Assembly: GCA_963678055.1 (NCBI GenBank)
Contig: OY782679.1
Span: forward strand, 2,480,001 to 2,544,000
Source of the DNA: CAXXOK01 sp963678055
GTDB lineage: Bacteria > Bacillota > Clostridia > Christensenellales > Aristaeellaceae
DNA: 64,000 nt
Direction: 5' to 3'
Below are positions 41,281 through 50,726 of the stretch, piece by piece. The notes under the pieces were generated by a model that had not been told where the DNA came from, did no database searches, and saw only the letters and a list, made by a program, of their open reading frames with translations. Position numbers and translations under genes: made by a program. Positions within the stretch are counted from its first letter, which is position 1, and each line of letters starts with the position of its first letter.

Positions 41281-42168
41281 TTATTGTACCACAGGTTTGC
41301 GTGTCCAATAGCGATTGCTGCTATAGGGCTGAAAACCGATGGCATAGTAAAACGCCTGCGAACTGCCCACGAATGCACGCCTTACACCGCGCCGGGCGCA
41401 GCGGCGCAGCCCTTCCAGCACCGCGGCCCGGCCCAGCCCCCTATTTCGATATGCCGGATCGGTCGCTACGGGCTCAACCAGCGCTGACTGCGAGTGTGGG
41501 TCCTGCCACATGCCGCAGTAGGACACGAAATCGCCACCGGGCGCAACCACGGCAATCTTTAAATCCAAATCGACATTGGGACGCTCGAACTCCCTGGCGC
41601 AGGTATCTTTCATTACAAACGGGCCTTCGTTACGCTCGTGATCAAAGCCCTTCCAAAGCACTTGCCCGTAGCGGTACAGGTCGTAGGTCTCCCGCATACT
41701 CGTGATACGAAAGCCCTCCGGCAATGCATAGTTGAACGCTCCGGTCGTCAGATCGAAGATGGCTTCGTGTTCCTGATCATCGGTCGCTATATAGCCTTTG
41801 CGCGCAGCAAGCGCTTGAAAGGATTCATCGCCATCAGGAATCAGCACGGCGAACGCGCCACCTTTTTGCAGTGCTTTTTCGGCATAGGCGAGCATCTCCT
41901 CCCGGAGATCTTCATACCCCGGAAGTGTCAGCAAAAACGCCTTGCCCGGTTCGCAGTCATACGTTGCCGCAGCGACCACATTGCCGCCTTTGCTCCATAG
42001 CCCGATTTTCGGGAGTGCGCTGACATCCAGATAGCTGTGCGTAATCATCCAATCCCAGCGACCGAAATGATAATTGGCATTGTCCAAACGGATGAGAAAC
42101 CGGCGCAGTGCTGCATAATCGTCCCCAAACAGCGACTGCGGATGGAACGGATGAAACACAATCGCCAT
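41281..42168 (-). CDS. GNAT family N-acetyltransferase
   Basis: This 295-residue protein has an N-terminal region that looks like a degenerate acetyltransferase domain (HFGRWDWMITHSYLD) and a C-terminal GNAT domain with the acetyl-CoA loop PAYRNRGLGRAAVLEGLRR (about 241-259), then SSQAFYYAIGFQPY. GAGGG lies ahead of the ATG at 42168. A longer frame to 42381 runs across the divergent rhaM start region and is unlikely. The acceptor molecule is unknown. Confidence 0.8.
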   Translation of the reverse strand: MAIVFHPFHPQSLFGDDYAALRRFLIRLDNANYHFGRWDWMITHSYLDVSALPKIGLWSKGGNVVAAATYDCEPGKAFLLTLPGYEDLREEMLAYAEKALQKGGAFAVLIPDGDESFQALAARKGYIATDDQEHEAIFDLTTGAFNYALPEGFRITSMRETYDLYRYGQVLWKGFDHERNEGPFVMKDTCAREFERPNVDLDLKIAVVAPGGDFVSYCGMWQDPHSQSALVEPVATDPAYRNRGLGRAAVLEGLRRCARRGVRRAFVGSSQAFYYAIGFQPYSSNRYWTRKPVVQ

Positions 42169-42315
42169 GGTGCCCTCCCTCGGCTTGTTTTTCTGTATCG
42201 TAGCAAAGCGCCGTCGCTTCGTCAACCGCTGCAGTGTTTGAAGCGCGGGCGTTTGTTTGGTATAATTGATGCAAAGAAAATCCGTATAAAACCGATGATA
42301 AGGGAGCCGAGAAAC

Positions 42316-42630
42316 ATGGAAAAACGTGCATGGAAAGCCATCCTGAAACCCGGAATGAAAGAAGAATATATCAAGCGGCACGACGAGCTATGGCCGGAAA
42401 TGGCAGAGTTGCTGCAAAGCGCCGGTATTCGCAATTACACCATATGGAACATTGGCGATGAGCTGTTTGGGTATTACGAATGTGAAAAGGGCGTAGATTA
42501 CGCCGAAAAAGTGCAGGCGGAAAGCCCTGTTGTCGCCCGCTGGAATGTGCATATGTCCGGCCTGATGGACATGGTCAAGGACGAGTCCGGCTTAGCTGCG
42601 CGGCTTGAAACTGTATTCACATTCAATTAA
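42316..42630 (+). CDS. rhaM: L-rhamnose mutarotase
   Basis: This 104-residue protein has the family sequence MEKRAWKAILKPGMKEEYIK, the conserved catalytic His in IKRHDELWPEM, and AGIRNYTIWNIGDELFGYYE. RhaM interconverts alpha and beta L-rhamnose, so that rhamnose isomerase gets the form it uses. GGGAG lies ahead of the ATG. It converges on a GH112 phosphorylase gene, and together with the GH105 gene this supports a rhamnogalacturonan-derived rhamnose supply. Rhamnose isomerase, kinase and aldolase are not in the window. Confidence 0.92.
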   Translation: MEKRAWKAILKPGMKEEYIKRHDELWPEMAELLQSAGIRNYTIWNIGDELFGYYECEKGVDYAEKVQAESPVVARWNVHMSGLMDMVKDESGLAARLETVFTFN

Positions 42631-42637
42631 ACAAAAA

Positions 42638-42659
42638 CGATAGGGAGTACTCCCTATCG
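42638..42659. terminator. Perfect palindrome between rhaM and the GH112 gene
   Basis: CGATAGGGAGT and ACTCCCTATCG abut with no loop. The palindrome overlaps the last codons of the GH112 gene. It probably ends the two converging transcripts, with an A-tract on the rhaM side. Confidence 0.5.
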
Positions 42660-44801
42660 CACGGTATCCATTGCTAGAATCTGCATCTCGTCAGCCTGCA
42701 AGCTGAAAGGGATGCTTTTTCTTTGCACGCTGACCCGCCCCCGCTGCGGACGGTCCGTTTGGTTTGCCAGTACAAGTTTACCCGCTGCCGGGAACCACGC
42801 ACAATCCACGCCGGGGGTATCTGCCACAGCGTCCGCTTCGCCGGTTCCAAACAACAGTCCAAGCAAGAGTCTGCTGCTTTCCGGACTGTAGCGCCATCCG
42901 CCTGCATATAGGCCTTGTCCCTTGCCAAAGGCATGGCGGGTGAGGGCGAGCTTGTCGCCATCGTCCAGCCAGACCTCCGTATCGGGTCCGGTCAAGTAGG
43001 CTGAGGCATGCGATGGGATTGTACTATGGCTGTCCTGAATCCACGCAGGCGTTTGCACGGTATACTGCCAGTTGCCGTGGCTGCAGTGCTCGCCGATGGT
43101 GACACCCAACACCTGCGCCATGCGCAGGGTATCGGCATAGCCTTCAATCGCGGATGGTTCATTCACGCCCAAAAAGGTACCGCCGGTGTGCACAAACGCG
43201 GTGACCGCTTCCACAACCTCGGTATCGTTCCATAGCGTCCCGCCGCTCCACGCCGTTCCTTTGCGCCCAGCACAAATCAACGCATCCACGCCTTGCAGTG
43301 CGCCGTTTTTCACATCGTCAAAGCCGATAAAGGAAACCTCCACCGGCAGCCCGGCCAGGCACTCAATCAGGTGCATTAAATCGTGATCAGCCGCCTCATG
43401 GAAGTGGCCTGACAGCGTCCAACTGCGAAGCTTCCCCCACGCGGTAAGCACTGCCACCTTGCGCGGCAGCGTATACACAGTGCCAGCCTGGTGCAGGGCC
43501 TTAATCTGCCGGAACTCGCCTGCAATCGTTTCAATACTGTCCACAAATGCCGGATAGTCCTCCACCAAATGCAGATACCCGCCCAGCCCGATACGCTCCA
43601 CCGGCTTACGCAGCAGTGCGCGGCGTACCTGACGCCAGTAGGCTTTGGCGTCGCAGGCGGGATCACCGCCCTGCATAAAGGTCGGCGCGCCGCCAAGCCC
43701 CACCGGGAACAGGTAGGGGTGCAGGCGAATTTCATGTACAGGTACAGTTACATCAGCGCAAAGCCGCGCTTCAAAGCCGGAGAACACGCACTTAATCAGC
43801 CCGTCGAAGTTCATTTTGCCAAAATTGCCGTTGTACGGCTCCATTCCAATCCAGCTGTCATCGTAAAATACATACGCCTTTTTCCCAAAGCGATGTACGA
43901 TGTCGGTCAGCTCCCGCGTGAAGCCAGCCACAAACCGCTGCACAAAGGCCATCCAGTCGCGTTTGACCGGGTCGGGCACATCGTGCCCGGGACTGCGCCT
44001 GCCGCCTTTGATAAAATCCTCCGCCGTCAGGGTATAACCGTATTCCGCCTCAAAATCGCTCAGCATTTCCGGGCTGACGGTAAAATCGTAGCTGCCCCAG
44101 TCGGAAAACAGATAGCGGTTGCGCTCGTTGCTGCCCCAAATCCACGCAAAATTATAAAACAGCGAGGTAAAGCGCACAATATCAATCGTCGGGTTCTGCT
44201 CACACCAGCGCGAAAGCCAGTCCCGCAGGTAAGCTCGCGCCTGCGGGTACACCGGATCCAGCTGCATGAGATGTTCGCCGTCCCAACCGTTGGTATTGTG
44301 GTTATACATGGAAATTTCTTCCCACACCCGCCAGGCAAAAAAGCTGACCGTATAGCTGTGGAAAGCCTTGCCATGCAGGGTAAGCTGCCCGGTTTCCGCG
44401 CTGTATTCCCAGGCCTTGGCAGGCAGCAGCGTCCCTTCGGTACGGTCATACACCTGCCAGCGGGCAAAGGCCTCTGTGCTGTCATTGATGGCAAACTGCC
44501 CAGTAAAGAAATCCGCCATCAGGTCGATTACGAGTGTCTCCCCCTCGCACACGCGTGGAGCGGTGCACAGGATGGTCTGCTGGCGGCAGTTCGGATTTGC
44601 CTGAATCCACGCATTGTGGCTGCGGATGACGCATAACGTGGCATAGATGGAAAAGCCTGCCTTGAGAATACTATCGGACAGGGTGGTGCCATCGGAATCA
44701 CGAATCGCGTCAGCACCCCAGCGCTTGGCAAGCGCCAGTGTGAGTTCTTCATATCCAGACTCGCCCGGCAGGGTGAAGCTGCCGCTCGTGGGTTCAATCA
44801 T
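42654..44801 (-). CDS. GH112 phosphorylase, probably D-galactosyl-beta-1,4-L-rhamnose phosphorylase
   Basis: This 715-residue cytoplasmic protein matches GH112: GSFTLPGESGYEEL and KRWGADAIRDSDGT at the N-terminus, NTNGWDGEHLMQLDPVYPQA, YVFYDDSWIGMEPYNG, and a C-terminal beta domain. GH112 enzymes split beta-galactosides with phosphate, giving galactose 1-phosphate. Known members act on lacto-N-biose/galacto-N-biose or on galactosyl-L-rhamnose. The neighbours (rhaM, GH105) favour the galactosyl-rhamnose type, but specificity is inferred, not read. Its ATG overlaps the end of the GH105 gene by eight bases. Confidence 0.85.
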   Translation of the reverse strand: MIEPTSGSFTLPGESGYEELTLALAKRWGADAIRDSDGTTLSDSILKAGFSIYATLCVIRSHNAWIQANPNCRQQTILCTAPRVCEGETLVIDLMADFFTGQFAINDSTEAFARWQVYDRTEGTLLPAKAWEYSAETGQLTLHGKAFHSYTVSFFAWRVWEEISMYNHNTNGWDGEHLMQLDPVYPQARAYLRDWLSRWCEQNPTIDIVRFTSLFYNFAWIWGSNERNRYLFSDWGSYDFTVSPEMLSDFEAEYGYTLTAEDFIKGGRRSPGHDVPDPVKRDWMAFVQRFVAGFTRELTDIVHRFGKKAYVFYDDSWIGMEPYNGNFGKMNFDGLIKCVFSGFEARLCADVTVPVHEIRLHPYLFPVGLGGAPTFMQGGDPACDAKAYWRQVRRALLRKPVERIGLGGYLHLVEDYPAFVDSIETIAGEFRQIKALHQAGTVYTLPRKVAVLTAWGKLRSWTLSGHFHEAADHDLMHLIECLAGLPVEVSFIGFDDVKNGALQGVDALICAGRKGTAWSGGTLWNDTEVVEAVTAFVHTGGTFLGVNEPSAIEGYADTLRMAQVLGVTIGEHCSHGNWQYTVQTPAWIQDSHSTIPSHASAYLTGPDTEVWLDDGDKLALTRHAFGKGQGLYAGGWRYSPESSRLLLGLLFGTGEADAVADTPGVDCAWFPAAGKLVLANQTDRPQRGRVSVQRKSIPFSLQADEMQILAMDTVR

Positions 44802-45831
44802 TGTCCGGCTCCTCTGTTTTCACGATTGCCGACAGGAACGCAAGCGCCAGCCCCTGGCCCCAGCCCTGTGTCCAGCTGCGTGAGATTTTCCGGTAGCCGT
44901 CCAAATCCTTCATTACGGCGGTGCCGCCGGAAACATTCAATACCCGGCCATCCGTTGTAATATTATCCAGAATCGCCGGATAGGCTTTGACGATATATTC
45001 AGCGTGCAGCGGGTTATCATTTTGCACCATCGCCGCGGCAATACCGCAGGAGGCGGACAGCTCCTCATAGCTTTCGGGGTCATTGAGCACCGTGCGCCAG
45101 AGGCCGTCTTCGGTTTGCAGTTTTTTCAGCTCCGCTAGCTGATCACGCAAAGAACAATCAATATCCATAAACGGCGGATAGAGGTAGGGCTCTGGCAGCG
45201 TCCATTTGACCTGCGACATGGTATAGGCCGCCCAGGCATTGGCTCGCGCCCAGAAAAAGCCGGACATATGGTTTTGATCCACGCTGGAATAGCCATGATA
45301 CCAAAGCCCCGTTTGCTTGTCCTGCAAATACTTGATATGCCAGTCATATTGGTTAAGCGCATCGGCGATCAGCGCCTCGTCCTTAGTAAGCACCCCAAAG
45401 CGCAGCATAAAATACGCGGCCATAAACAGGGTGTCCGCCCAGGCCTGGCCGGGAAAATCATTATGGATAGAAACGGTATGCTGAAGCACATGATCGCCGA
45501 AACGCAGTGCATGATGACGTAAATAATCGATCTTCTGTCTGGCAATGTCCAGATAGCGATCTTCGCCCGTTGCCTGATACAGCGCCAGCAGGCTATGCCC
45601 CATGGCACAGGTGTTTACGGTAAACGGCGGCAGCCCCAGCTTGAGCAGCGCGTCCACCTTGGTTTGCAGCATATTTAGCAGGGCCTCGTCACCCGTAGCC
45701 TCGAAGGCTCTGGCGATACCGTAATAGGCCACGCCACAGGGCCAGTCCCAGGGTAAATCCATTTCGATGGTTTTCTGTGCCACAGCGGTAATGATGCCGG
45801 GCAGCTGCGCACGGTTCAGCGCTAGTTTCAT
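44794..45831 (-). CDS. Unsaturated rhamnogalacturonyl hydrolase (GH105)
   Basis: This 345-residue (alpha/alpha)6-barrel protein has the GH105 markers WDWPCGVAYYGIARAFEATG, SIHNDFPGQAWADTLFMAAY with the catalytic Asp, and SGFFWARANAWAAYTMSQV. GH105 enzymes remove the unsaturated galacturonic residue left by rhamnogalacturonan lyases from the end of an oligosaccharide. It has no signal peptide, so it works on imported fragments. It precedes and overlaps the GH112 gene and follows the importer genes on the same strand, in agreement with one rhamnogalacturonan operon. Confidence 0.92.
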   Translation of the reverse strand: MKLALNRAQLPGIITAVAQKTIEMDLPWDWPCGVAYYGIARAFEATGDEALLNMLQTKVDALLKLGLPPFTVNTCAMGHSLLALYQATGEDRYLDIARQKIDYLRHHALRFGDHVLQHTVSIHNDFPGQAWADTLFMAAYFMLRFGVLTKDEALIADALNQYDWHIKYLQDKQTGLWYHGYSSVDQNHMSGFFWARANAWAAYTMSQVKWTLPEPYLYPPFMDIDCSLRDQLAELKKLQTEDGLWRTVLNDPESYEELSASCGIAAAMVQNDNPLHAEYIVKAYPAILDNITTDGRVLNVSGGTAVMKDLDGYRKISRSWTQGWGQGLALAFLSAIVKTEEPDND

Positions 45832-45873
45832 AGGCGTCTCCTTTGGTATGGTTCATCAGGGCAAGGTAAGAAA

Positions 45874-45912
45874 GGGACGTCCCCTTGCCTTCAAGGTAGA
45901 AGGGGACGTCCC
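45874..45912. repeat. GGGACGTCCC inverted repeat
   Basis: GGGACGTCCCC (45874-45884) and GGGGACGTCCC (45902-45912) are inverted arms 17 bases apart, each itself a palindrome. The pair lies between the binding-protein gene and the GH105 gene. It may be a dispersed palindromic element or a stabilising hairpin that lets more binding protein be made. Confidence 0.6.
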
Positions 45913-45933
45913 GGATTGCTAGGGATACGGTTG

Positions 45934-47583
45934 TTACGGAGCCACGGGCAGCTTGGTGGTCTGACCGGCTTCGTAGGCAGCCAAGCGCTCGTCGATGATT
46001 TCCTGATATCCGGCATCCAGATATTTCTGGTTCAGCTCGGCGTACAGGTCGTCAAACTCTTCGGGCGCACACTTGGTGAGCAGTACAGAGTATTCCTGGA
46101 ACAGGCTCAGCAATGTGGCATTATACTCGGATTCGGCTTCAATCGCAACTGCGAACACCGGATCGGAATAGCTCAGGCCCTGGTCTGCGATTGCCTTCAT
46201 GTTGTAGTAATTGTCAATCAGATCAGGAGTGAAGTTCTGGGGCAAGCCCTGGGGCGACATCGCTTCGATGGTCTGCTCGATGGTGCCAAGCTTCTTGGAA
46301 GCATGCACGGCGCAGGTCATGTCGATGTTGTTGTTATGGTTGAGCATGTATTCGCCGCGGTAGTCGCCATCGACGACCGGCAGGCCATCCTCGCCCACGG
46401 TATAGGTTTCGCCTTCAATACCATTTTCCATGACGGCCAAGGTTTCAGGCTGGGCCAGCCATTCCAGGTACATCCAGGCGGCTTTGAGCTGGTCTTCGGT
46501 CGCAAGCGACGAGAAACCAACGATCATGCCGAAGGGGTTGTCTGCGCGGAACTGCGGGTAATCCGCAACGCCTTCTTCAACCACGACATTGGGGTGCAAC
46601 ACGCCAAGTTTCGCATCGGGGTTCTTGTCAAAGAACGCGGTCAGCCATGCCATATTGGAGGAAATGTATCCGCCATAGGAGAAGGCTTCGCCGTTGATGA
46701 AATCGGTCTGGTGCTTCGAAGCGCCGCCGGTGCCGGCCATTTCGGCCTGATCCAGCTCATACTCGGTGGAGTAGAAGCCCTTGTTGTATTCGGCATTTTG
46801 GCGCTTGAGCAGGCGGTACGTGGGATACCAGCTGAAGCTAGGGGTGCCAAGGCTTGAATGCATGGCCCACTCGGCTTCATCCACAGGGAAATCGCGGAAC
46901 GCGAAGTTGGCCACATAAGAGGACTTGGGGATACCCAGGCCCAGCGGCACAGGTGCATATTTTTCTTTGACAGCTTCCACGGCCGCTACGTACTCGGCAT
47001 AGTTCATGGGAGCGGCAATGCCCATCTCGTCCAGCCAATCCTGGCGATAGAGCGTGACATAGGCAAAGATGACATTGTAGTAGGGGCGTTCCGACAGGAC
47101 GAAGTAGTTTTCGTCGTTGATGACGGAGTAACCCAGCTGGTTGTTGTCCACCATGGACTGGTAGTACGTGGGAGCAACTTCGGCAAATGCATCCAGATCA
47201 ATGGGCTGCATAGCACCGTCGCTGGCCCACTGGGCCACTTTGGGATAGTCATATTCCATCATGATGGTCGGGGTTTCGTCGGCTGCGATGAGCAGGGCGT
47301 ACTTAGTCATCACGTCGCCGCGCGGGATGGCAACATATTCAACATCGATGTTGTATTTGTCACCGAATTCAGACTGCACCCACTGGGTCCAGTAGTTGTC
47401 ATCCACTGCGGGATAGCCTTCTTTGGAACGGTCGTAAACGGGAACCGTAATCTTAACGCGCTCGGCAAACGGCTCGGCAGCGATTGTGCCGCCGGCGGCG
47501 GGTTTCACTTCATCAGCCAACGCGGGGGCCAGCAAGCTGACAAGCATAACCACGGCTAGCAGGGTGGTTACCAATTTTTTCAT
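45934..47583 (-). CDS. Extracellular solute-binding protein (LipO/YtcQ type)
   Basis: This 549-residue exported protein has signal peptide MKKLVTTLLAVVMLVSLLAP with an ALADE cleavage region. No lipobox Cys is evident. The mature part is the large family-1 binding fold used by LplB/YtcP importers for oligosaccharides from pectin and mannan (PVYDRSKEGYPAVDDNYWTQ, then DYRGEYMLNHNNNIDMTC). GGAGAG lies ahead of the ATG at 47583. It follows the two permease genes and precedes GH105, pointing to unsaturated rhamnogalacturonan oligosaccharides as cargo. Confidence 0.9.
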   Translation of the reverse strand: MKKLVTTLLAVVMLVSLLAPALADEVKPAAGGTIAAEPFAERVKITVPVYDRSKEGYPAVDDNYWTQWVQSEFGDKYNIDVEYVAIPRGDVMTKYALLIAADETPTIMMEYDYPKVAQWASDGAMQPIDLDAFAEVAPTYYQSMVDNNQLGYSVINDENYFVLSERPYYNVIFAYVTLYRQDWLDEMGIAAPMNYAEYVAAVEAVKEKYAPVPLGLGIPKSSYVANFAFRDFPVDEAEWAMHSSLGTPSFSWYPTYRLLKRQNAEYNKGFYSTEYELDQAEMAGTGGASKHQTDFINGEAFSYGGYISSNMAWLTAFFDKNPDAKLGVLHPNVVVEEGVADYPQFRADNPFGMIVGFSSLATEDQLKAAWMYLEWLAQPETLAVMENGIEGETYTVGEDGLPVVDGDYRGEYMLNHNNNIDMTCAVHASKKLGTIEQTIEAMSPQGLPQNFTPDLIDNYYNMKAIADQGLSYSDPVFAVAIEAESEYNATLLSLFQEYSVLLTKCAPEEFDDLYAELNQKYLDAGYQEIIDERLAAYEAGQTTKLPVAP

Positions 47584-47618
47584 GTTAGAGTCTCTCCTTT
47601 TTGTTTTTATGATGAAGA

Positions 47619-48530
47619 TCAGCCTTTCACAGCGCCGATCATCACTCCTTTGACAAAGTGTTTCTGTATGAACGGATACACGCAAATGATGGGAATTGTG
47701 GCAAACATAACCATGGCCGCCTGCAGGACTTCGGGGGTGGATTGCACCGACATGCCTTCGGAGATGGAGATCGCGTCTGCGCCGGAGTTGAGCACCATAT
47801 TGCTCAGCAGGTACTGTATGGGCTGCAGCGCTTTTTTGGTGATAAAGTATTTGGCATCGGCGTAGGCGTTCCAGCGGCCCACTGCGTAAAACAGGGCCAG
47901 CGTTGCCAAAATGGGCTTGCTCAGCGGTAGAATGACCTTGAACAGAATCTGAAAACTGGACGCCCCATCCAAAAACGCCGCTTCTTCCAGGCTTTCGGGA
48001 ATGGTGGACTGCAGATAGCTTTTCATAATCAGCATATTAAACGGTGAGAATGAAAGCGGCAGGACGAGCACCCACATTTTGTTGAGCAGGTTCAAATCCT
48101 TTAGCAGCAAATACTCGGGAATCAGCCCGGCGTAGAAATACAGGGTGAACAGGATCATCAGCGAGATAAAGTTACGCCCTTTTAAGCGCCTGCGGGACAG
48201 TGGATATGCCGCGCAGATGGTGACAACCATGCCGATGGCCGTAAACAGCACCGTGACCAGCACCGTATACAGCATGGAGTGGGTCAGCTGTCCATCGCGG
48301 AAGATGGTGGCATACGCTTCCAGTGTGATGGCTTTGGGCCACAGGGTCACGTTCTTGGCCAATACTTCGGAGTTGCCGGAGATAGATTTGGCCGCAATGT
48401 GGATAAACGGCAGGATGCAGGTCAGGCACAGGATGATGATGAGCACGATGATAATGATATCGCCGATGGTCACCCGCTGTTTCATTCCGTTGCTCCCGCG
48501 CATAGGTTTGGTGCTTGCAATGTTCATCAT
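47619..48530 (-). CDS. Carbohydrate ABC transporter permease (YtcP/LplC type)
   Basis: This 303-residue protein has six membrane helices. The ABC permease EAA loop reads IPESLEEAAFLDGASSFQILFKVILPLSKP (about residues 185-215). Other family blocks are FLYERI-type C-terminus FIQKHFVKGVMIGAVKG and GLIPEYLLLKDLNLLNKMW. A GGAGG site precedes tandem ATG codons at 48530. No ATPase gene is in the operon, so a shared MsmK-type ATPase encoded elsewhere is expected. Confidence 0.92.
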   Translation of the reverse strand: MMNIASTKPMRGSNGMKQRVTIGDIIIIVLIIILCLTCILPFIHIAAKSISGNSEVLAKNVTLWPKAITLEAYATIFRDGQLTHSMLYTVLVTVLFTAIGMVVTICAAYPLSRRRLKGRNFISLMILFTLYFYAGLIPEYLLLKDLNLLNKMWVLVLPLSFSPFNMLIMKSYLQSTIPESLEEAAFLDGASSFQILFKVILPLSKPILATLALFYAVGRWNAYADAKYFITKKALQPIQYLLSNMVLNSGADAISISEGMSVQSTPEVLQAAMVMFATIPIICVYPFIQKHFVKGVMIGAVKG

Positions 48531-48538
48531 GCCGCCTC

Positions 48539-49498
48539 CTATATCAGGCCGTTTTCGCCAAGACCCTTGGCAAAACGGTCGGCAGCCAGCACGAGGACAA
48601 AGCCCAGTAACGACTGGAACAGTCCCACAGCAGCAGCTTTCGAAAAGTTACCGCCGGCCAGGCCTTTTTCGTAGATGTATATGGCCAGCTGGTACTGGTA
48701 ATCTTTAACCAGCACATTGCCAAACGACGCCAGGCGTTCGTAGTTGGAGCCCATAATGCGTCCAAGGTTCAATATCAGCAGCGTGACCGCCGTGGCACGA
48801 ATGCCGGGAAGCGTTACATGCCAAATCTTGCGCATGCGGTTAGCGCCATCTACAGTAGCGGCCTCGTACAATTCGGGATTGATACCGGTAATCGCCGCCA
48901 GGAAAATGATCGTGCCCCAGCCCATGTTCTGCCACACGGCCATCAGCAGGTAGGTAACCGCCCAGTGCACCTTTTCGGTCAGGAACGGTATGCCTTCGCT
49001 GATGAAACCGGACTTCATCAGTGCGATGTTGACAAGCCCCGAACTAGGCCGAAACAGCGAGTAGGCTACGCTTGCAATGATGACCCAGCTTAAAAAGTGC
49101 GGCAGGTACAGCACCGTCTGCGAGATGCGCTTAAAGCGGGGATAGCGCAGCTCGTTAAGCATCAGGGCTAAAATGATGGGTACGGGAAACCCGATCGCTA
49201 AATCCAGAAAGTTAAACGCCAGCGAGTTTTTCAGCGCACGCATAAAATCCGCATCTTTGAATATTTTACGGAAAATATCCAGGCCTACATACTCGCTTCC
49301 GGAAAACCCTCTGGCGGGTTTAAAGTTCATAAACGCTATACGCAGGCCGGGGTAGGCGGCGTACTTAAAAATCAGCACAAAGGCGACCGGCAGAACAAGC
49401 AGCAAATACAATTGCCAGTCCCGCCTTAGGGCGTTGCGCAGGCTGCGCGTGACTAAGCCACCACGAAGATTGGGAATCACCGGTCTTGAAACTTTCAA
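48539..49498 (-). CDS. Carbohydrate ABC transporter permease (LplB type)
   Basis: This 320-residue protein has six membrane helices and the EAA loop INPELYEAATVDGANRMRKIWHVTLPGI. The blocks LPHFLSWVIIASVAYSLFRP and YGLRIAFMNF-like PGLRIAFMNFKPARGF are typical of LplB. The start is a TTG at 49498 with GGAGG nine bases ahead. The frame further upstream to 49546 has no better site. It is the first gene of the minus-strand operon that continues with the second permease, the binding protein, GH105 and GH112. Confidence 0.9.
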   Translation of the reverse strand: MKVSRPVIPNLRGGLVTRSLRNALRRDWQLYLLLVLPVAFVLIFKYAAYPGLRIAFMNFKPARGFSGSEYVGLDIFRKIFKDADFMRALKNSLAFNFLDLAIGFPVPIILALMLNELRYPRFKRISQTVLYLPHFLSWVIIASVAYSLFRPSSGLVNIALMKSGFISEGIPFLTEKVHWAVTYLLMAVWQNMGWGTIIFLAAITGINPELYEAATVDGANRMRKIWHVTLPGIRATAVTLLILNLGRIMGSNYERLASFGNVLVKDYQYQLAIYIYEKGLAGGNFSKAAAVGLFQSLLGFVLVLAADRFAKGLGENGLI

Positions 49499-49766
49499 AC
49501 GGACAGACCTCCAAAAAGACGAACAAGACAAAGGCCTATTCAGCAATTATTTGTCTTAACTATACCGTTGCCTACTGCTTCATTCCATCGAATATCAACC
49601 ATGAATTGTGCGATTTCTACTTTTTATTTTTTCATAAATAGACGATTTGTATGATATTCGGCCATTTTAACGCGTATTGCGGCGATCTGGCCGTTTTTCC
49701 ATCCAATAGATGGTTGAAATTGCCCACTCTGCGTGATACAGTATTGGCAAAGAGGTGAACGCAGGG

Positions 49767-50711
49767 ATGCCCAGGCATGCGCGTCAGGTGATTGAATACC
49801 GTGTCTACGAACTGAATATCGATTTCCCTGCGCTGCTGCTGGACGGCGAGCAGTGGCACATTTCCGATGTAAAAAGCAAGCACCTGCACTTTCACAACTG
49901 TTTGGAGATCGGCGTATGCCACACCAACTCCGGCACGCTGCTGGTGCGCGATGAACCGTTCCACTTTCATGCGGGCGATGTCACCCTGCTCCCCCGCCAT
50001 GTGCCCCACACTACCTATTCGTCCCGCGGTATGACAAGCCTGTGGAGTTATGTATTTGTCGATATGCGGGAGCTGCTGTCCGAGGTATTGCATACCGACG
50101 AGGACTTTGAACTATCCAACTTCAGCCCGCAAAACTTTGTGCACCTGTTCAAAGGAGACGAGCACCCGAAAATCCGCTTCCTCGCCTCCTCGATCATCGA
50201 CGAGCTCAAAACCCGGCAACCGCATTATCAGGAATCTACTAAGGGACTGTTAACATCCCTGTTTTTTGAGATCACACGCGCCCTGAAACTGAACGCCAAG
50301 ACCCAGCCCGTAAAGAAACGCAAGGATACCTTGGTGCTCACCCCGGCGCTGAACTATATTAATGAAAACTATATGCGTAAAATTGCTGTGGACGAACTGG
50401 CGGAGATGTGTCACCTGTCCACAACCCATTTTCGGCGCTTGTTTTTCTCCATCATGGGCGCTAACCCCCACACCTTCATCAACCAGACCCGTATCACAAG
50501 GGCCTGCACCATGCTGCAAACCACCGAGGATGCCATTTTGAGCATTGCCGAGACCGTCGGGTTTACCTCGGTGTCCAGCTTTAACCGCTGTTTTCAGCAG
50601 ATGATCGGCGTGACCCCGCGCCAGTTCCGCAACCCCGACAAGCAGGACCACAAGCCGCAGCGCCCGCAAAGCATCGTGCAATACCGCGGCTGGGTGGCAC
50701 CCGACCAATAA
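49767..50711 (+). CDS. AraC family transcriptional regulator
   Basis: This 314-residue protein has an N-terminal cupin sensor (HLHFHNCLEIGVCHTNSGTL, then FHFHAGDVTLLPRHVPHTTY) and a C-terminal double HTH of AraC type (KIAVDELAEMCHLSTTHFRR and AILSIAETVGFTSVSSFNRC, ending IGVTPRQFR). AGAGGTG at 49751-49757 supports the ATG at 49767. It diverges from the rhamnogalacturonan importer operon, so it is the likely activator of that operon in response to an imported sugar. Confidence 0.92.
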   Translation: MPRHARQVIEYRVYELNIDFPALLLDGEQWHISDVKSKHLHFHNCLEIGVCHTNSGTLLVRDEPFHFHAGDVTLLPRHVPHTTYSSRGMTSLWSYVFVDMRELLSEVLHTDEDFELSNFSPQNFVHLFKGDEHPKIRFLASSIIDELKTRQPHYQESTKGLLTSLFFEITRALKLNAKTQPVKKRKDTLVLTPALNYINENYMRKIAVDELAEMCHLSTTHFRRLFFSIMGANPHTFINQTRITRACTMLQTTEDAILSIAETVGFTSVSSFNRCFQQMIGVTPRQFRNPDKQDHKPQRPQSIVQYRGWVAPDQ

Positions 50712-50726
50712 ACAGCGAAAGGCGGG

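Noticed and set aside
41281..42630. Plus-strand extension of rhaM to 42037 and minus-strand extension of the GNAT gene to 42381
   Set aside because: The two extensions overlap each other in the divergent promoter region, and both genes have good ribosome binding sites at the later starts.
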